Source: Eucommia ulmoides
Taxonomy: Eukaryota; Streptophyta; Magnoliopsida; Garryales; Eucommiaceae
Direction: 5' to 3'
Assembly (NCBI GenBank): GCA_016647705.1
Contig: CM028336.1
Coordinates: 13,028,880 to 13,092,879 of the forward strand
Length of the DNA stretch: 64,000 nucleotides
Part shown: in pieces, positions 24,948-35,238 of the stretch
Numbering within the stretch: position 1 is the stretch's first letter
Layout of the letters: the number at the start of each line of letters is the position of its first letter
Made by a program: the position numbers and the translations under genes
The notes under the pieces: model-generated
What the model saw: only the letters and a program-made list of their open reading frames with translations
Told to the model about the DNA's origin: nothing
Databases searched by the model: none

Positions 24948-26296
24948 TGGTAGGTTGAAAATACCTATCTACTTCTAGGCCGAATTTGATAGTTTTCGAG
25001 TGTTTTAGTAATATTTTATGGATTTTTTTATTTTTTTTTTTTAAGTAAATTAGGTGTAGGGACCTAATCGAGTGACAAATAAGCAAAACGGTGGAAAAAC
25101 GGTGAAAGAAGCAAGGGTTTAGGACAACAAAACCGCTGTTGCGGCGGTCAGGCCACCACCTCGGTGGTGACAGTCCAGATAGCCTAGGTTTTGTTTCACC
25201 GCCTAGGAGGTGAAAGTACAGAGAATTTCATTTTTGGTTCACCACCGTAGTGGTCAATCATCGCCACAGCAGTGAACCACCGCCGTGACGGTCTCTCTGT
25301 ATAGAAAATATCTATTTTCTAGATATTTTCAAGCCTTCTATTTAAACCCTTCTCTCCCCCATTTTTCAAAAATGTTTTTTACACTTGTTATAGATGATCT
25401 GAAGCATATTTTGAGAGCCCAAAGAGGAGATTCAACATTTGGAGAAAATGAATCATTTCAGGACCGATCTTTGGCAACAGTGGACCACTCCATGTAAAGA
25501 TTTGATCGATCTTCCTTTATATCTATCTTGGTAACTTAAATTTTTTTATCAAATAATGATAGATCCTTATTTTTTCAATATATGTATGATTAAGATTATG
25601 GTAGGCTAGATAAATATTATCTAGGGATTGATGTAACTCATGTAAATACAGGTTTGAGTTAATATATGTTACTTTAACGATTGTTTATCTAAATCCGATT
25701 GTGTTTACCATTTGATTAAAATTTTAATATGTTTATTAAGGTATTAGGGTTGGTTTTGAGAATATGGGGTTTGACACTCGAGAGAGGTAACCCCAGACTT
25801 GGACTAAGGTAAAACACATCACGACAATCTAATGACCCGGGAGGGCGTTAGAAAGTGTGCAATCCGTGAGGTTGGGTCAAGACTCATGTGGCTATGTGTT
25901 ACATAAAACACTAGAGGGGGACTTCAGCGTTAACACGAAGTCATATAATCGCTCATTTTACACTCAGGAGAGGTAATAAGCAAGTTTGAGATACCTAGAT
26001 TGTCGGATAGGATAAACACCAATATTGTTAACAAAACGAAGTCAAACGTGTGTTAAGTAAATGAAATCAATCCCTAGGTAATCCATTTAATTAGAATTAA
26101 CCCAATAGTTGTTAGTTTAACTTAGTTGAAACATTTCTTAAACCGTCGAGATAATATAAGACTATGCAAATCGCGGTATTCAATTAATCAAACACGTTTT
26201 CCAATGACAATATCCGATTGAAAGGTCCACTATATTAAAACTTGACCTCATGCACTTGTGAGTATAGTAAGACGTGGAAAACATTAGTCCCGTCCA
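24948..26296 (+). repeat. Athila 3' LTR, complete (1349 bp)
   Basis: It starts TGGTAGGTTGAAAATACC after the polypurine tract and ends CCCGTCCA. U3 contains a cluster of interrupted palindromes (25130-25295; for example CCACCTCGGTGG). Next come repeated AGATATTTTC-like runs and a likely TATA box 'tctatttaaacc' (about 25338), then the R/U5 block with 'acccgggagggcgttag' and 'acttcagcgttaac'. It is flanked on the right by GTTAT; the matching left flank is lost. Confidence 0.87.
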
Positions 26297-26571
26297 GTTA
26301 TCATCGTTGCAACAGTGGTAAAGCAGTAGGCGTTCTGCCCTTCCAGCGCTACAGTAGTAGTTGGCCAGAATGTTATTGACCCTTTCACCACTGCAACGGT
26401 GAAGGCCACCACCGCAGCAATCAAGGGTCAGTAACCCTTGACACTGGCGCTGCAGCAGTGAGGCTCACCGCTATAGCGGTGAGGCTACAATTTCTGATCT
26501 TTGATCTTCTTCAACGTTTTTCCACCGATTTGCTTGATTATCAACCGTTGACATCCCTACACCTGATTTAG

Positions 26572-26624
<53 letters not shown>

Positions 26625-26698
26625 AACTAAAACAATATAAAAACACTCGAAAACTACTAAATTCGGCTTGAAAATTGATAGGTATTTTGAACCTATCA
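26297..26698 (-). repeat. Right part of a reversed Athila-type LTR
   Basis: On the minus strand it begins TGATAGGTTCAAAATACCTA at 26698 and follows the LTR U3 order: 'ttttcgagtgttt', 'aaatcaggtgt', 'cggtggaaaaacg', then palindromes such as TCACCGCTATAGCGGTGA (26465-26482). It stops at the Athila 3' LTR end, so Athila inserted into this LTR. It contains a (TA)n run of about 46 bp at 26575-26621. Confidence 0.82.
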
Positions 26699-27583
26699 CT
26701 TAGCAGCACTGTGGCCTTTCTCAATGTGGGGAATAGATTTCATAGGTCCAATAATGCCAATGGAACCAACATGATGTCTATTCATCCTAGTGGCTATAGA
26801 CTACTTTACTAAGTGGGTAGAGGCGATTTCTCTTACTCACGTCACCTAAAGGACCGTAACGAGGTTCTTCAAGGATAATATTTTGTCACATTATGGAATA
26901 CCTCAAGCCTTGATCTCCGATAATGCCCAAAACTTGAAATGAGTATGATGAAATCCATTTGTACTCAGTTTAAGGTAGAACATAGGAATTTCACACCCTA
27001 CAAATCAAAAATGAATAGAGCAGTAGAAGCCGCCAAAAAGTACATCAAAACCATCCTGAAGAAGATGATAGATAACCACAAAGAATGGGATGAGATACTC
27101 ATATTTGCATTGAAGGCCTATTGAACATCGGTTAGAACATCAACCAAATCCACGTCGTATTCATTAGTATATGGAACAAAAGTCGTGATCCCAGCAAAGG
27201 TAGAAATTCTTCCTCTCAGGATTCTGGTGGAAGCCGAGTTAGATAAGGTCGAATGGGTATAGTAGAGACTTAACCAACTATGCCTAAAAGATGAAAAGAT
27301 ACTTGTTGTTATATGACATGGACAATGCTACCGAAAGATGATGGCTAGAGCTTATAACAAGAAGGTTCGGCCGAGAATCTATACTACAGGTGAATTAGTA
27401 CTAAAGAAGATCTTCCTATTCAAAGACGAAGCTAACGGAAAATTTGCGCCAAACTGGGAAAGACCGTTCATCATCAAGAAAGTGTTAGGATATGGGACCT
27501 TAATGTTGCAAGAGATGGATGGCGAAGAGTTTCTAGAGCCCATTAATACTGATGCGGTAAAAAATTTATACCCCTGGAAAAGA
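26699..27583 (+). pseudogene. Ogre/Tat integrase, core and C-terminus
   Basis: It begins abruptly inside integrase: 'PFSMWGIDFIGPIMPMEPT', 'LVAIDYFTKWVEAISL', 'FFKDNILSHYGIPQALISDN' (the second catalytic Asp), then 'EHRNFTPYKSKMNRAVEAAKKYIKTILKKMIDN' (the Glu of DDE), 'SYSLVYGTKVVIPAKVEI', and the C-terminal 'ARAYNKKVRPR...GELVLKKIF...NGKFAPNWERPFIIKKVL...DAVKNLYPWKR'. This is the Ogre/Tat integrase signature. A few stops interrupt it (at 26772, 26847, 26941 and 27122). The zinc domain, RNase H and RT expected upstream are absent; a reversed LTR lies there instead. Confidence 0.9.
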
Positions 27584-27830
27584 TAAACTCAGACTCACAA
27601 CCAGAAGAAAGTGAGGGCAAAAAAGGGTATGAAATTAGTACGACCTGAGGACGTAGTGAAAACCCGAAAGGGCGCTACAGGTGAAAAAGTAGAGATCATA
27701 GTAAGATACAAAACCACCGACCTAGTGAAAACTTGAAAGGGTGCTAAGGTGCAAAAAATGTAGTAGCTGGCCTTAGTGAAAACCTGAAAGGGCGCTAAGG
27801 GTAGAAATGGTAAACACAAACTGGCACCAT
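27584..27830 (+). repeat. Ogre post-pol spacer with short repeats
   Basis: Non-coding. The motif GTGAAAACCCGAAAGGGCGC recurs three times with small changes (near 27655, 27725 and 27777). The same GTGAAAACC.GAAAGGGCGCT motif is familiar just downstream of pol in Ogre/Tat elements. It supports the Ogre assignment of the integrase upstream. Confidence 0.75.
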
Positions 27831-27941
27831 TGCCGGGGAATGTTTTGATGTTATTGTCGAAGAAACGCGGTAACAGCTAGAGACTTAAGTTTTAGATAGG
27901 AGAAGCAAGTGTATCGTATTCTAGTTCCGTCAGCGCTACCA
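27831..27941 (+). other. Rearranged junction: Athila leader fragment and LTR-end stub
   Basis: TGGCACCATTGCCGGGGAAT (27831) is a tRNA-Asp-type primer site followed by about 90 bp resembling the Athila leader ('tgatgttattgtcgaag' versus 'tgatattgtgaccaag' at 14188). Then GCGCTACCA (27933-27941) is the last nine bases of an Athila-type LTR, with the rest of that LTR missing. A second primer site follows at 27948. Confidence 0.55.
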
Positions 27942-28886
27942 AGTTTTTGGCTCCGTTACCGGGGATTGGCGATTTCGTTAGTATTGATATTGTGTGTAAA
28001 TGACTTAATTTTACTTTACGCATTTATTTTGTATATAATTTTTGTTCGTAGTTTTGTTTTTGTTTCCCATGTAGGGTACTTGGCGATGTTAGATCGATAG
28101 GTATTGATGCATCCCTTTCGACAGGATTCCAAGCCGTTTATTTTCCTTCTCGTTGAAAGATCGAGCCATCCAAAGAAAAATCTCACCAATCTTGAGGGCA
28201 TTCTAAATGTCAGGCTGAGGACATTAAACCACGCGCTCCTTGGGAGGTAACCCAAGCATTTCTTTTTTATCCATCCCATCCGACTTGATTCCGTTTCTTT
28301 TGACAAGTGAGTACATCGGTCTTAAATGCATGTTTAGGATTGTTTCCAATCTTTCTATGGGGATTCGAGAGTGAATGTGCTAAGCATTGAGCCTTGGGTA
28401 ACGTTAAGTTAACAACGTTAACTCGTTTTCTATTCCAAATTACCCTTGGCCAAATATACTAAAACCGAACCACGTCCTAATGATCTTCATGAACTACTAA
28501 ACCTGCATTAGTGGAGAGTGGACCCCAATCAAGCCTATAGAAATCCTAGTCCTTTACGGTCTAAGTCATGAATTTTGTTGGTGGATAATCCAATCCGATC
28601 GTTGTATAGTTATATTATTGAGTCTCGCACTAACACGTTTACAGGATCTAGAATAGCGTTCACCATTATTGCATGTCGAAAATCTAAAACATTACATGCT
28701 GTGTGTTACCGCCTGAACTCAATACTACTGGCGGTTGTTGAGGGAAAAATAAATAGGCTATTAAAAGCATTTAAAACTCTCATGTTGTTATGTTTAGGTT
28801 GTTTCTTATTTAATTCAGTTTGTTGTTTTTCAATTTAGTGTGTGTGTTTGGCTCGAGGACTAGCCAAATTCCGAGTTTGGGGGTAT
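27942..28886 (+). mobile_element. Internal region of a non-coding Athila-derived element (LARD-like), shortened
   Basis: It starts with a primer site TGGCTCCGTTACCGGGGATT (27948-27967; tRNA-Asp type) and ends with a polypurine tract TTTGGGGGTAT directly before an LTR at 28887. The first 350 bp match the minus-strand element at 44180-44550, including an 18-bp hairpin CTTGGGAGGTAACCCAAG (28239-28256). The last 570 bp match the Athila 3' UTR. About 870 bp present in the 40932-46274 copy are absent here. No coding potential is retained; the 63-96-residue ORFs are accidental. It would depend on Athila proteins in trans. Confidence 0.75.
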
Positions 28887-30557
28887 TGATAGGTGTAAAA
28901 TACCTATCTATTTTTAAACTAAATTAAGTTAGTTTTCGAGCGTTTATATAGTATTCTATTATGTTTTAATTAGTTTTTCTACTTTTTGTATAAATCAGGT
29001 ATGTGGGGCAAAAAGATAGGAAATTGGAGCGAAAACGATGAGATCGAACCAAAGCGGTTCGAAGTTATGGTGGATAAACAAGCTCAGAGGCTAAAAGATG
29101 AAACAGGACCACCGCCTAGGCGATGAAGAAGCTGAGAAGAGAAAAATGTTACTGACGGACGATCGCCTAGGCAAAGATTCTATCGCCTAGGCGGAAATCC
29201 AGTAAAAGACGAAGATGGGCTACTGACAGTCGCTCGCCTAGGCGCAAATCCAACAGAATGTTCTCCCAGTCTACCACCTAGGTGGTCAACAAAATCGACC
29301 TAACTCCGCCTAGGCACAGTTTTCTTCGCCTAGGCAGATTTCCCCTGTATAGTCTTGAGATATTTTTAGATATTTTTAAGATATTTTGGCTATAAATGCC
29401 CCATCTCCTCCCCTTTGGCCGGTCTCTCCCTTTATCCCTTGGATTTTTGATCCCCTTAGGCTATATCTAAGGGTATATTTAGGAGTTTTAGAGGTGGAGC
29501 TCACATCCCAAAGTGGATAAGACGGCGAATCGATCGTTGAGCGTTCTTAGCGGTTTATCTTCGGACGAGGCTAAGTTCTTCGATTGTTTTTCCTTATTTC
29601 TTTATCTTAGGATCATGTGAGCATGTTTAGCTTGTTATTTCATTGTAAATGCGGCTATGGCCATAGTTAAACATGGATTGTAGTAGGGATTAACAATAAA
29701 TTTATAAATACGTTGTTTGGATGATTTCGGTGTTGCGTTTATGTTTGTTCTTCGTAGTTTGATTGTGTTTATCGTATTGTTTGTTTATTATGATTAGAAG
29801 GAAAAATGGAGAATATGGGGTTTTGATAAACCCCGGATTCGGATTAAGATAAACAAACCCCACGATTCTATAACCCGGTCGAGGTTTGAATCGTGGACAA
29901 TCGATGACGTGGGGCAAGACACAAGCTACCTAGGGTCGTTAAAACGTTGAAGGGGACTTCTTCGTTGTCTCGAAGTTTTATTATATCCCTTGTCTTACAC
30001 TCGGGAGAGGTGGCGAGGGAGTTTTAGAATGGAGATTGTCGATAGGGTAAATACAACACGATGATCCAATAACCTAGGAGAGAGTTGGATTGTGTGCAAT
30101 CAATGACGTTGGGAGAGACTCACGTGACCTAGGGTCGTTAAGACATTGAGGGAGACTTCTTCATTGACTCGAAGTCATGTATTCTCCCGTCTTACACTCG
30201 GAAGAGGTGGCGGTAGAGTTTACGTATCGAGGTTGTCAAATAGGTCGAACATCGTAAACGTAAGTAAATCAAGATCGAACATGTATTTGTAAACACGTTA
30301 ATCCCTAGGTGATTCTTCACCCTAAAACATATTAGCATATTAGTGTAGTTAATTTGGATTATATTAGTGTTAGTTTAATTAATTAATTACATTTGTTTTT
30401 CGCTTAGATAAAATTAGGTCACGACAAACGCAGTATTCGATAGTAACGACACCAATCCCTGTGGATACAATAACCCAATCTTTCACGATCACACTATACT
30501 AAAACTTAGACCTCGTATAGTTGCGAGTGTAAGTAGCGGCGTATTTACGCGCTACCA
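28887..30557 (+). repeat. Athila-type LTR, first of the tandem LTR array (1671 bp)
   Basis: It starts TGATAGGTGTAAAATACC after a polypurine tract and ends GCGCTACCA before a primer site. U3 has at least six CGCCTAGGCG-type palindromes (29105-29340). A likely TATA box GGCTATAAATG follows (about 29390), preceded by AGATATTTTTAGATATTTT runs. R/U5 contains an internal tandem duplication of about 195 bp (29855-30245). Downstream copies with the same architecture are at 30866, 40932 and 44577. Confidence 0.88.
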
Positions 30558-30865
30558 AGTTTTTGGGGCTATTGCCAGGGATCGAACCCGGGTCACCCGC
30601 GTGACAGGAGGGAATACTCACCACTATAAAACATTTACTATTATAAATGTTGAAATTATAGAACATTACATGATGTGTTTTATGCCTGAACTTGATAAGA
30701 TTGGGGGCCAATGAGGGATATTTCGTTTGGCCACTAGATAATACTCAAAACTTGCACATATTTGTTTATCATTTTTTTTCATTTTTCATTTTTAGTTGTT
30801 ATATTTTCTTTTATTTCATGGGTTTTTTGCTCGAGGACTAGCAAAATTCCGAGTTTGGGGGTATT
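30558..30865 (+). mobile_element. Minimal internal region between two Athila-type LTRs
   Basis: Only about 300 bp separate two direct LTRs. The region consists of a primer site that runs on into tRNA-Asp complement (30564-30628), about 200 bp matching the last part of the Athila-derived 3' UTR ('gaacattacatgatgtg', 'GCTCGAGGACTAGCA'), and a polypurine tract TTTGGGGGTATT (30854-30865). Nothing is coding. All sequence normally lying between leader and distal 3' UTR is missing. Confidence 0.82.
30564..30628 (-). other. Near full-length tRNA-Asp(GUC) sequence at a primer binding site
   Basis: Minus strand from 30628 to 30564 reads as plant tRNA-Asp from about position 11 to the CCA end: the D-stem side TATAGTGGTGAGTATTCC, an anticodon region CCTGTCACGCGG with GTC anticodon, variable loop, the T-arm GGGTTCGATCCC, and a mutated acceptor ending CCA. 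The comparison is against the tRNA-Asp sequence as I know it. Differences are few and mostly in the acceptor strand. The first ten or so tRNA bases are absent or unrecognisable, so it cannot fold an acceptor stem and is not a functional gene. Its position, where an 18-base primer site should be, shows the primer tRNA was its source. Confidence 0.85.
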
Positions 30866-32526
30866 TGATAGATGTAAATTACCTATCCATTTCCAATCCG
30901 AACGTTGTTAGTTTTCAAGTATGTTTAGTACATTTTTATGTGTTTTTATCTAAATCAGGTGTTTGAGGTGAGAAGGTATGTAAACGGATCAAAAACGATC
31001 AAATCGGATCAAGAACGGTGGAAAAAGGGCGAAAATGTGCAAAGCCGGTATAGGTACTGTAACTTCAAGGCTATTTTGGACTATGATTAAATCCTATTTT
31101 GGAAACACTCAAAACATGTAAGTTTTATATATTTTTCTTAAATTTCCATAGGTTTTTGAATTACTTCAATCGGAGTTTGGATAAAGAAGTTACAGTCAAA
31201 ACAAAATGCAAACCTGCAGTTTTTCGGCCTAGGCGGAAATCCGGCAGAAAGTTAACCAACCTACCTACAGTAACTTCACCTAGGCGAAGTTTTCTTCGCC
31301 TAGGCGAAAACCTCTGCGCCAGTTTAGATATTATTTTAGATATTTTAGGATATTTTGAGCCTAGTTTTCTCCTCCTCTCCTCCCCATTAGGCTAAGGGAC
31401 CTCCATAGACTTTAGGAGGATAGATTGTGAGGTTTTGGGAGTGCTCATTTAAATCCTAAGGAGAAGATCACGTTGCAACGAAAGAGGAGCGATCTCGGAA
31501 TGTTTTTGGTGATAAATCTTCGGACTAGGCTAAGTTTCTCTTGTTCATTCTTTTATTTCTTAACTTAAGATTGTTGTTTGAGCATGTTTAGCTTAGTTTT
31601 CATTGTATAATCGGCTATGGCCATGAGCTAAACGAGTTTTTGTCTAGGGATTAAAATATATTTATAAAAGTGTTGTTTTGTTGAGTTTGTGTTTGGTTAG
31701 CGGTTGTTCTTCGTTATTTTGATTGTATTTTCCATATTGTTTGTTTATTATGCTTAGATTTACATATCGAGAATACGGGGTTTGACAAATTCTGGATTCG
31801 GACTAGAATAAACAAACGCCACGATTCTATAACCCGGTCGGGGTTTGGATTGTGGACAATCAATGACATTGGGGCAAGACTCACGTGACCTAGGGTCGTT
31901 AAGACATTGAGGGGGACTTTTTCGTTGACTCGAAGTCATGTATTCCCCCGTCTTACACTCGGGAGAGATGGCGGTGGAGTTTTAAAACTGAGATTGTCGA
32001 TAGGGTAAACACGACACAACGATCCAATGACCCGGTCGGGAATTGGATTGTGTGCAATCAATGATGTTGGAGTGAAACTCACGCGACTTAGGGTCGTTAA
32101 GACATTGAGGAGGACTTTTTCGTTGACACAAAGTTGCGTTTTATCCCTCATCTTACACTCGGGAGAGGTGACAATGGAGTTTACAAAGTGAGATTGTCAG
32201 ATAAGTCGAACGCCGTTAATGTAAACTAAAACGAGACCGAACACGTTTTTGTAAACAAAAGTTAATCCCTAGGCAATACTTTCCCTAAACATCTCATAGT
32301 AATATTAGTATAGTTAATTTAATTAGATTAATTAACTTAGTATTAGTATAATTAATTTTATTCAATTTATCTTCGCCTAGATAAAATTAGGTCATGATAA
32401 ACACAGTATTCAATTATAGTCCAAACCAATCCCTGTGGACACGATAACCCTAACTCCCCCGATCTATACTAAAATTTGACCTCGTATACTTGCGAATGAA
32501 AGTAGCGGCGTATTTACATGCTACCA
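30866..32526 (+). repeat. Athila-type LTR, second of the tandem LTR array (1661 bp)
   Basis: It starts TGATAGATGTAAATTACC and ends TTACATGCTACCA. It has CGCCTAGGCG palindromes (31225-31310), AGATATTTTAGG runs and the doubled R/U5 block (31830-32190). A canonical TATA box is not obvious at the expected place. The right flank CAAAC is Ogre 3' UTR sequence. Confidence 0.86.
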
Positions 32527-34379
32527 CAAACACACAAAAAATAAAAATAAATAAAAATAAAAGAAAACACAACAGGAGACATCGGATTTCTCTGAGGATT
32601 TTGGATTCATCTAAAGATCAACATACTACAATTGGGCTGACTACATCAAAGAATTCAACTGATAATTCAGCTAACTTTGGGATACAAAAGAAGACGAATT
32701 GGAAGTTGATAGAGATCTGGAAGCCTCCTATAAGTGACTAAGTTTAAGTTTGTACTCCTTAGGAAGAGAGAACTTCAAAAAATGGATAATATACCTGATT
32801 ATGCAAACCCTATCTAGAAACTCTAACTTCTTATTGTTTATATGCTATGTTCTTTTTTTTACTAATATTTCAGTATAAATAAGTAAAAACGACAAACAAT
32901 ATCAGAGCATAGTGATGAAAGCAAGTCAAACTTGACATATTATCGAAAACCAAATTTCACGTAAGGATATTTGACGTCATCACCAACCCAATCATACGCA
33001 ATGCCTCAAATTCCCACAATAACTTCCAGTAATAATAATATCCTGTGATCCAAATTTATTAAGAAACCACAGAACCAGAAAAAACACTGCGCACCATAGG
33101 ATGCTGTGTTTTCAGCCAAAAGACAAGTGTGGTATACTTCAAAGACTACCTCCAGGAAGCATCCTTGACAAAAGAATAAGTCCATCGTCAAACGAAGATC
33201 TGCCAACTCCTAAAGAAACGAGCCAGTATACACTGTCCAGATGACAAAATTGAGGAACGAAGACAGGGTTTCATTTTCTTCTAACAAAACTTTGACTAAC
33301 AAAAATGCAGGAAATGGACTTAGTTTACCAAAATGCTGGTACACAAAGCTAAAACATTTGAAGTGAAGTGGATTAAGCCAAAACAAGGAGGTTCACCTTC
33401 CAATTCTGATAAATAGTAAGCTTTGACAATACAGGTAATCACTCTTACCAACCATTGATTAGATACAATTCACAAAGTTGCACGACTAAGAGTTTGCGCC
33501 ATCCGACAAACTCACGATTTCGTCACCCTAATAAACAGCGAGACAGACCGATTTAGCTTCACAATCCTGTAGCTAATCAGTCTCATCCCTAGCCTGTAGG
33601 CTAGGGCATACTTCACAATGTTGATAATCATAAATCACACAATAAGAAGTGTCGGATTAGTTTCTCCAACGGAACTTATCCAGTCTTTGCCCCAGTTTAT
33701 GACTGGAGCGCATTTTATCCTATCCATGTTTTCCTGATGGAAACAACGTCTATTTCATCTCACAACGAGAAACAAATGCTTCAATCATAATGAACTTAGT
33801 CAGAACTATGTGTCAGCTTGATTCCCGGCAACACCCGGGATACATAGGAAACCCTTGTGGGTTCAGTTGACAAATTTAGACTCGCCAAAAGAAGTTGAAA
33901 TTATATGCCAGCCTGATTCCCGACAACACCCGGGATGCATAGGAAACCCTTGCGGGTTCAGTTGACAAATTTAGACTCGCTAAAAGAAGTTGAAATTATA
34001 TGCCAGCCTGATTCCCGACAACACCCGGGATGCATAGGAAACCTCACAGGTTTGATTGACAAATTCAAGCTCATCAAAGACCCAAGAACTATTTGTTAGC
34101 CTGATTCTGGGCAACATCTGAGATACGTAGGAAACTCTCACGGGTCAAAAAAATCACAACCATATGCAATGAACTACATGCCGACCTGATTCTCAATTAT
34201 CTAGGATACGTAGGTAATCTTTACAAGGTTCAATCATATCCTTTAAGCTACAGGCTATTCATGCGTATTGAAGTTAGTGTCAATCAGATTCTTTATGAAA
34301 AATAAGAATAACCAGTAACATTTAACCAGATCCTTGGTAGATCACCGAGGAACGTAAGAAACCCAAGTGGGTTCGGTCG

Positions 34380-34411
<32 letters not shown>

Positions 34412-35238
34412 TGAGTATCATCTTTATGACACTTTCTCAACCTTAGACCAAGGCGCATCTCTTGGAATAGTTCGTTGACTCTCTTGAGAAAAGATATATA
34501 CACTCTCATTGTTGACCAAACAATAGGCGATGTTCAAATCAGGAAACTACGTCCAATCTGACTCCTGACAAAATCCCTGACACGTACGAAACCATCTCCG
34601 GTTGCCATTAACAAAAATCCCACGTCAATCGGGATTGGATCACGTCATCAACACTAAAAATCCCTATAGGGTCACATCAATAATAGAATCCCCACAGAGC
34701 TTCTCAATGACCAATCCCCCAATCAATTGGGAATGAACCATACCAAACGTGATAATCACCCACAAATCTGGATCTAACCATACTAGACCTTAACTATTCA
34801 AGAAAGAATTAGGTGTCGACCTAAGTTCTGGTAAACACCTTTACAGGTTGGGTTGTCACCTTAAACAAAATTCCTCTATCCCCAGTAGACTGCACTTCAA
34901 CCTATCTTTGGTAAACCACCAAAGTACATAGGAGACCCAAGCTGGTCCAGTTGAAACCAGAGAGATGTCAGCAATCAAGACATTCTCTTAGCCTTGTTTC
35001 AGGGCGTATCACCCAAGAAGTCCCTCGATTTCCTTAAGAAGTTGACTACCAATCTTTTTGTTAAGAATACAACAAATGATAAATGTGCTCGAACTACGAG
35101 TCGACTTGATCCTTGGTAGATTATCAAGGTACATAGAAAGACTTTGTGGGTACAGTTGACAATCTGAGATAGCACAGCAAGGGCCGAACTACATTTCGAC
35201 TAGATTCCAGACTTAGGAACTCAGTGTATGTAAGTAAC
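32527..35238 (+). other. Ogre 3' UTR, first part
   Basis: Non-coding. It carries repeated phrases of the Ogre LTR/UTR type: 'cctgattc..', 'gatacgtaggaaac' and 'gggttc.gtt', also seen in the Ogre LTR at 3800-3960 and 48150-48310. It holds a 95-bp tandem array (33816-34260), a (A)30 run at 34380-34409, and looser repeats to 35160. Short ORFs are not supported as genes. Confidence 0.65.
33816..34260 (+). repeat. Approximately 95-bp tandem array in Ogre 3' UTR
   Basis: Units start with GCCTGATTCCCGACAACACC at 33816, 33911, 34006 and 34099, with a diverged fifth near 34185. Periods are 95, 95, 93 and about 86. Each good unit contains CCCGACAACACCCGGG, a potential hairpin, then 'gatgcataggaaacccttg.gggttcagttgac'. 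The middle copies are nearly identical; the outer ones are decayed. Confidence 0.88.

Larger units (their letters stand above)
13201..26296 (+). mobile_element. Athila-lineage Ty3-type retrotransposon with 3' env-like ORF region, decayed
   Basis: It contains a truncated 5' LTR, a degenerate tRNA-Asp primer site, gag, protease, RT, RNase H, integrase, a separate 3' ORF region (22050-23285), an approximately 1.6-kb 3' UTR, a polypurine tract and a complete 3' LTR. The gag and RT signatures and the extra ORF after pol are typical of Athila. A Copia solo LTR interrupts gag. The first 424 bp of the 5' LTR are missing. It is inserted into a reversed Athila-type LTR, whose remains flank it at 13159-13200 and 26297-26698. 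It is non-functional: several stops, and the RT catalytic motif is altered. Confidence 0.88.

Noticed and set aside
26575..26621. (TA)n tract as a functional origin or matrix-attachment element
   Set aside because: It is a simple dinucleotide expansion within the reversed LTR; nothing else supports a function.
30564..30628. A functional tRNA-Asp gene
   Set aside because: It lies exactly at the primer-site position between LTR and interior, lacks the 5' acceptor strand, and has mutations in the 3' acceptor. It is better explained as copied primer tRNA.
34380..34409. (A)30 as the tail of a SINE or LINE
   Set aside because: No element body or target duplication is seen around it; it sits inside continuous Ogre UTR-like sequence and looks like homopolymer expansion.
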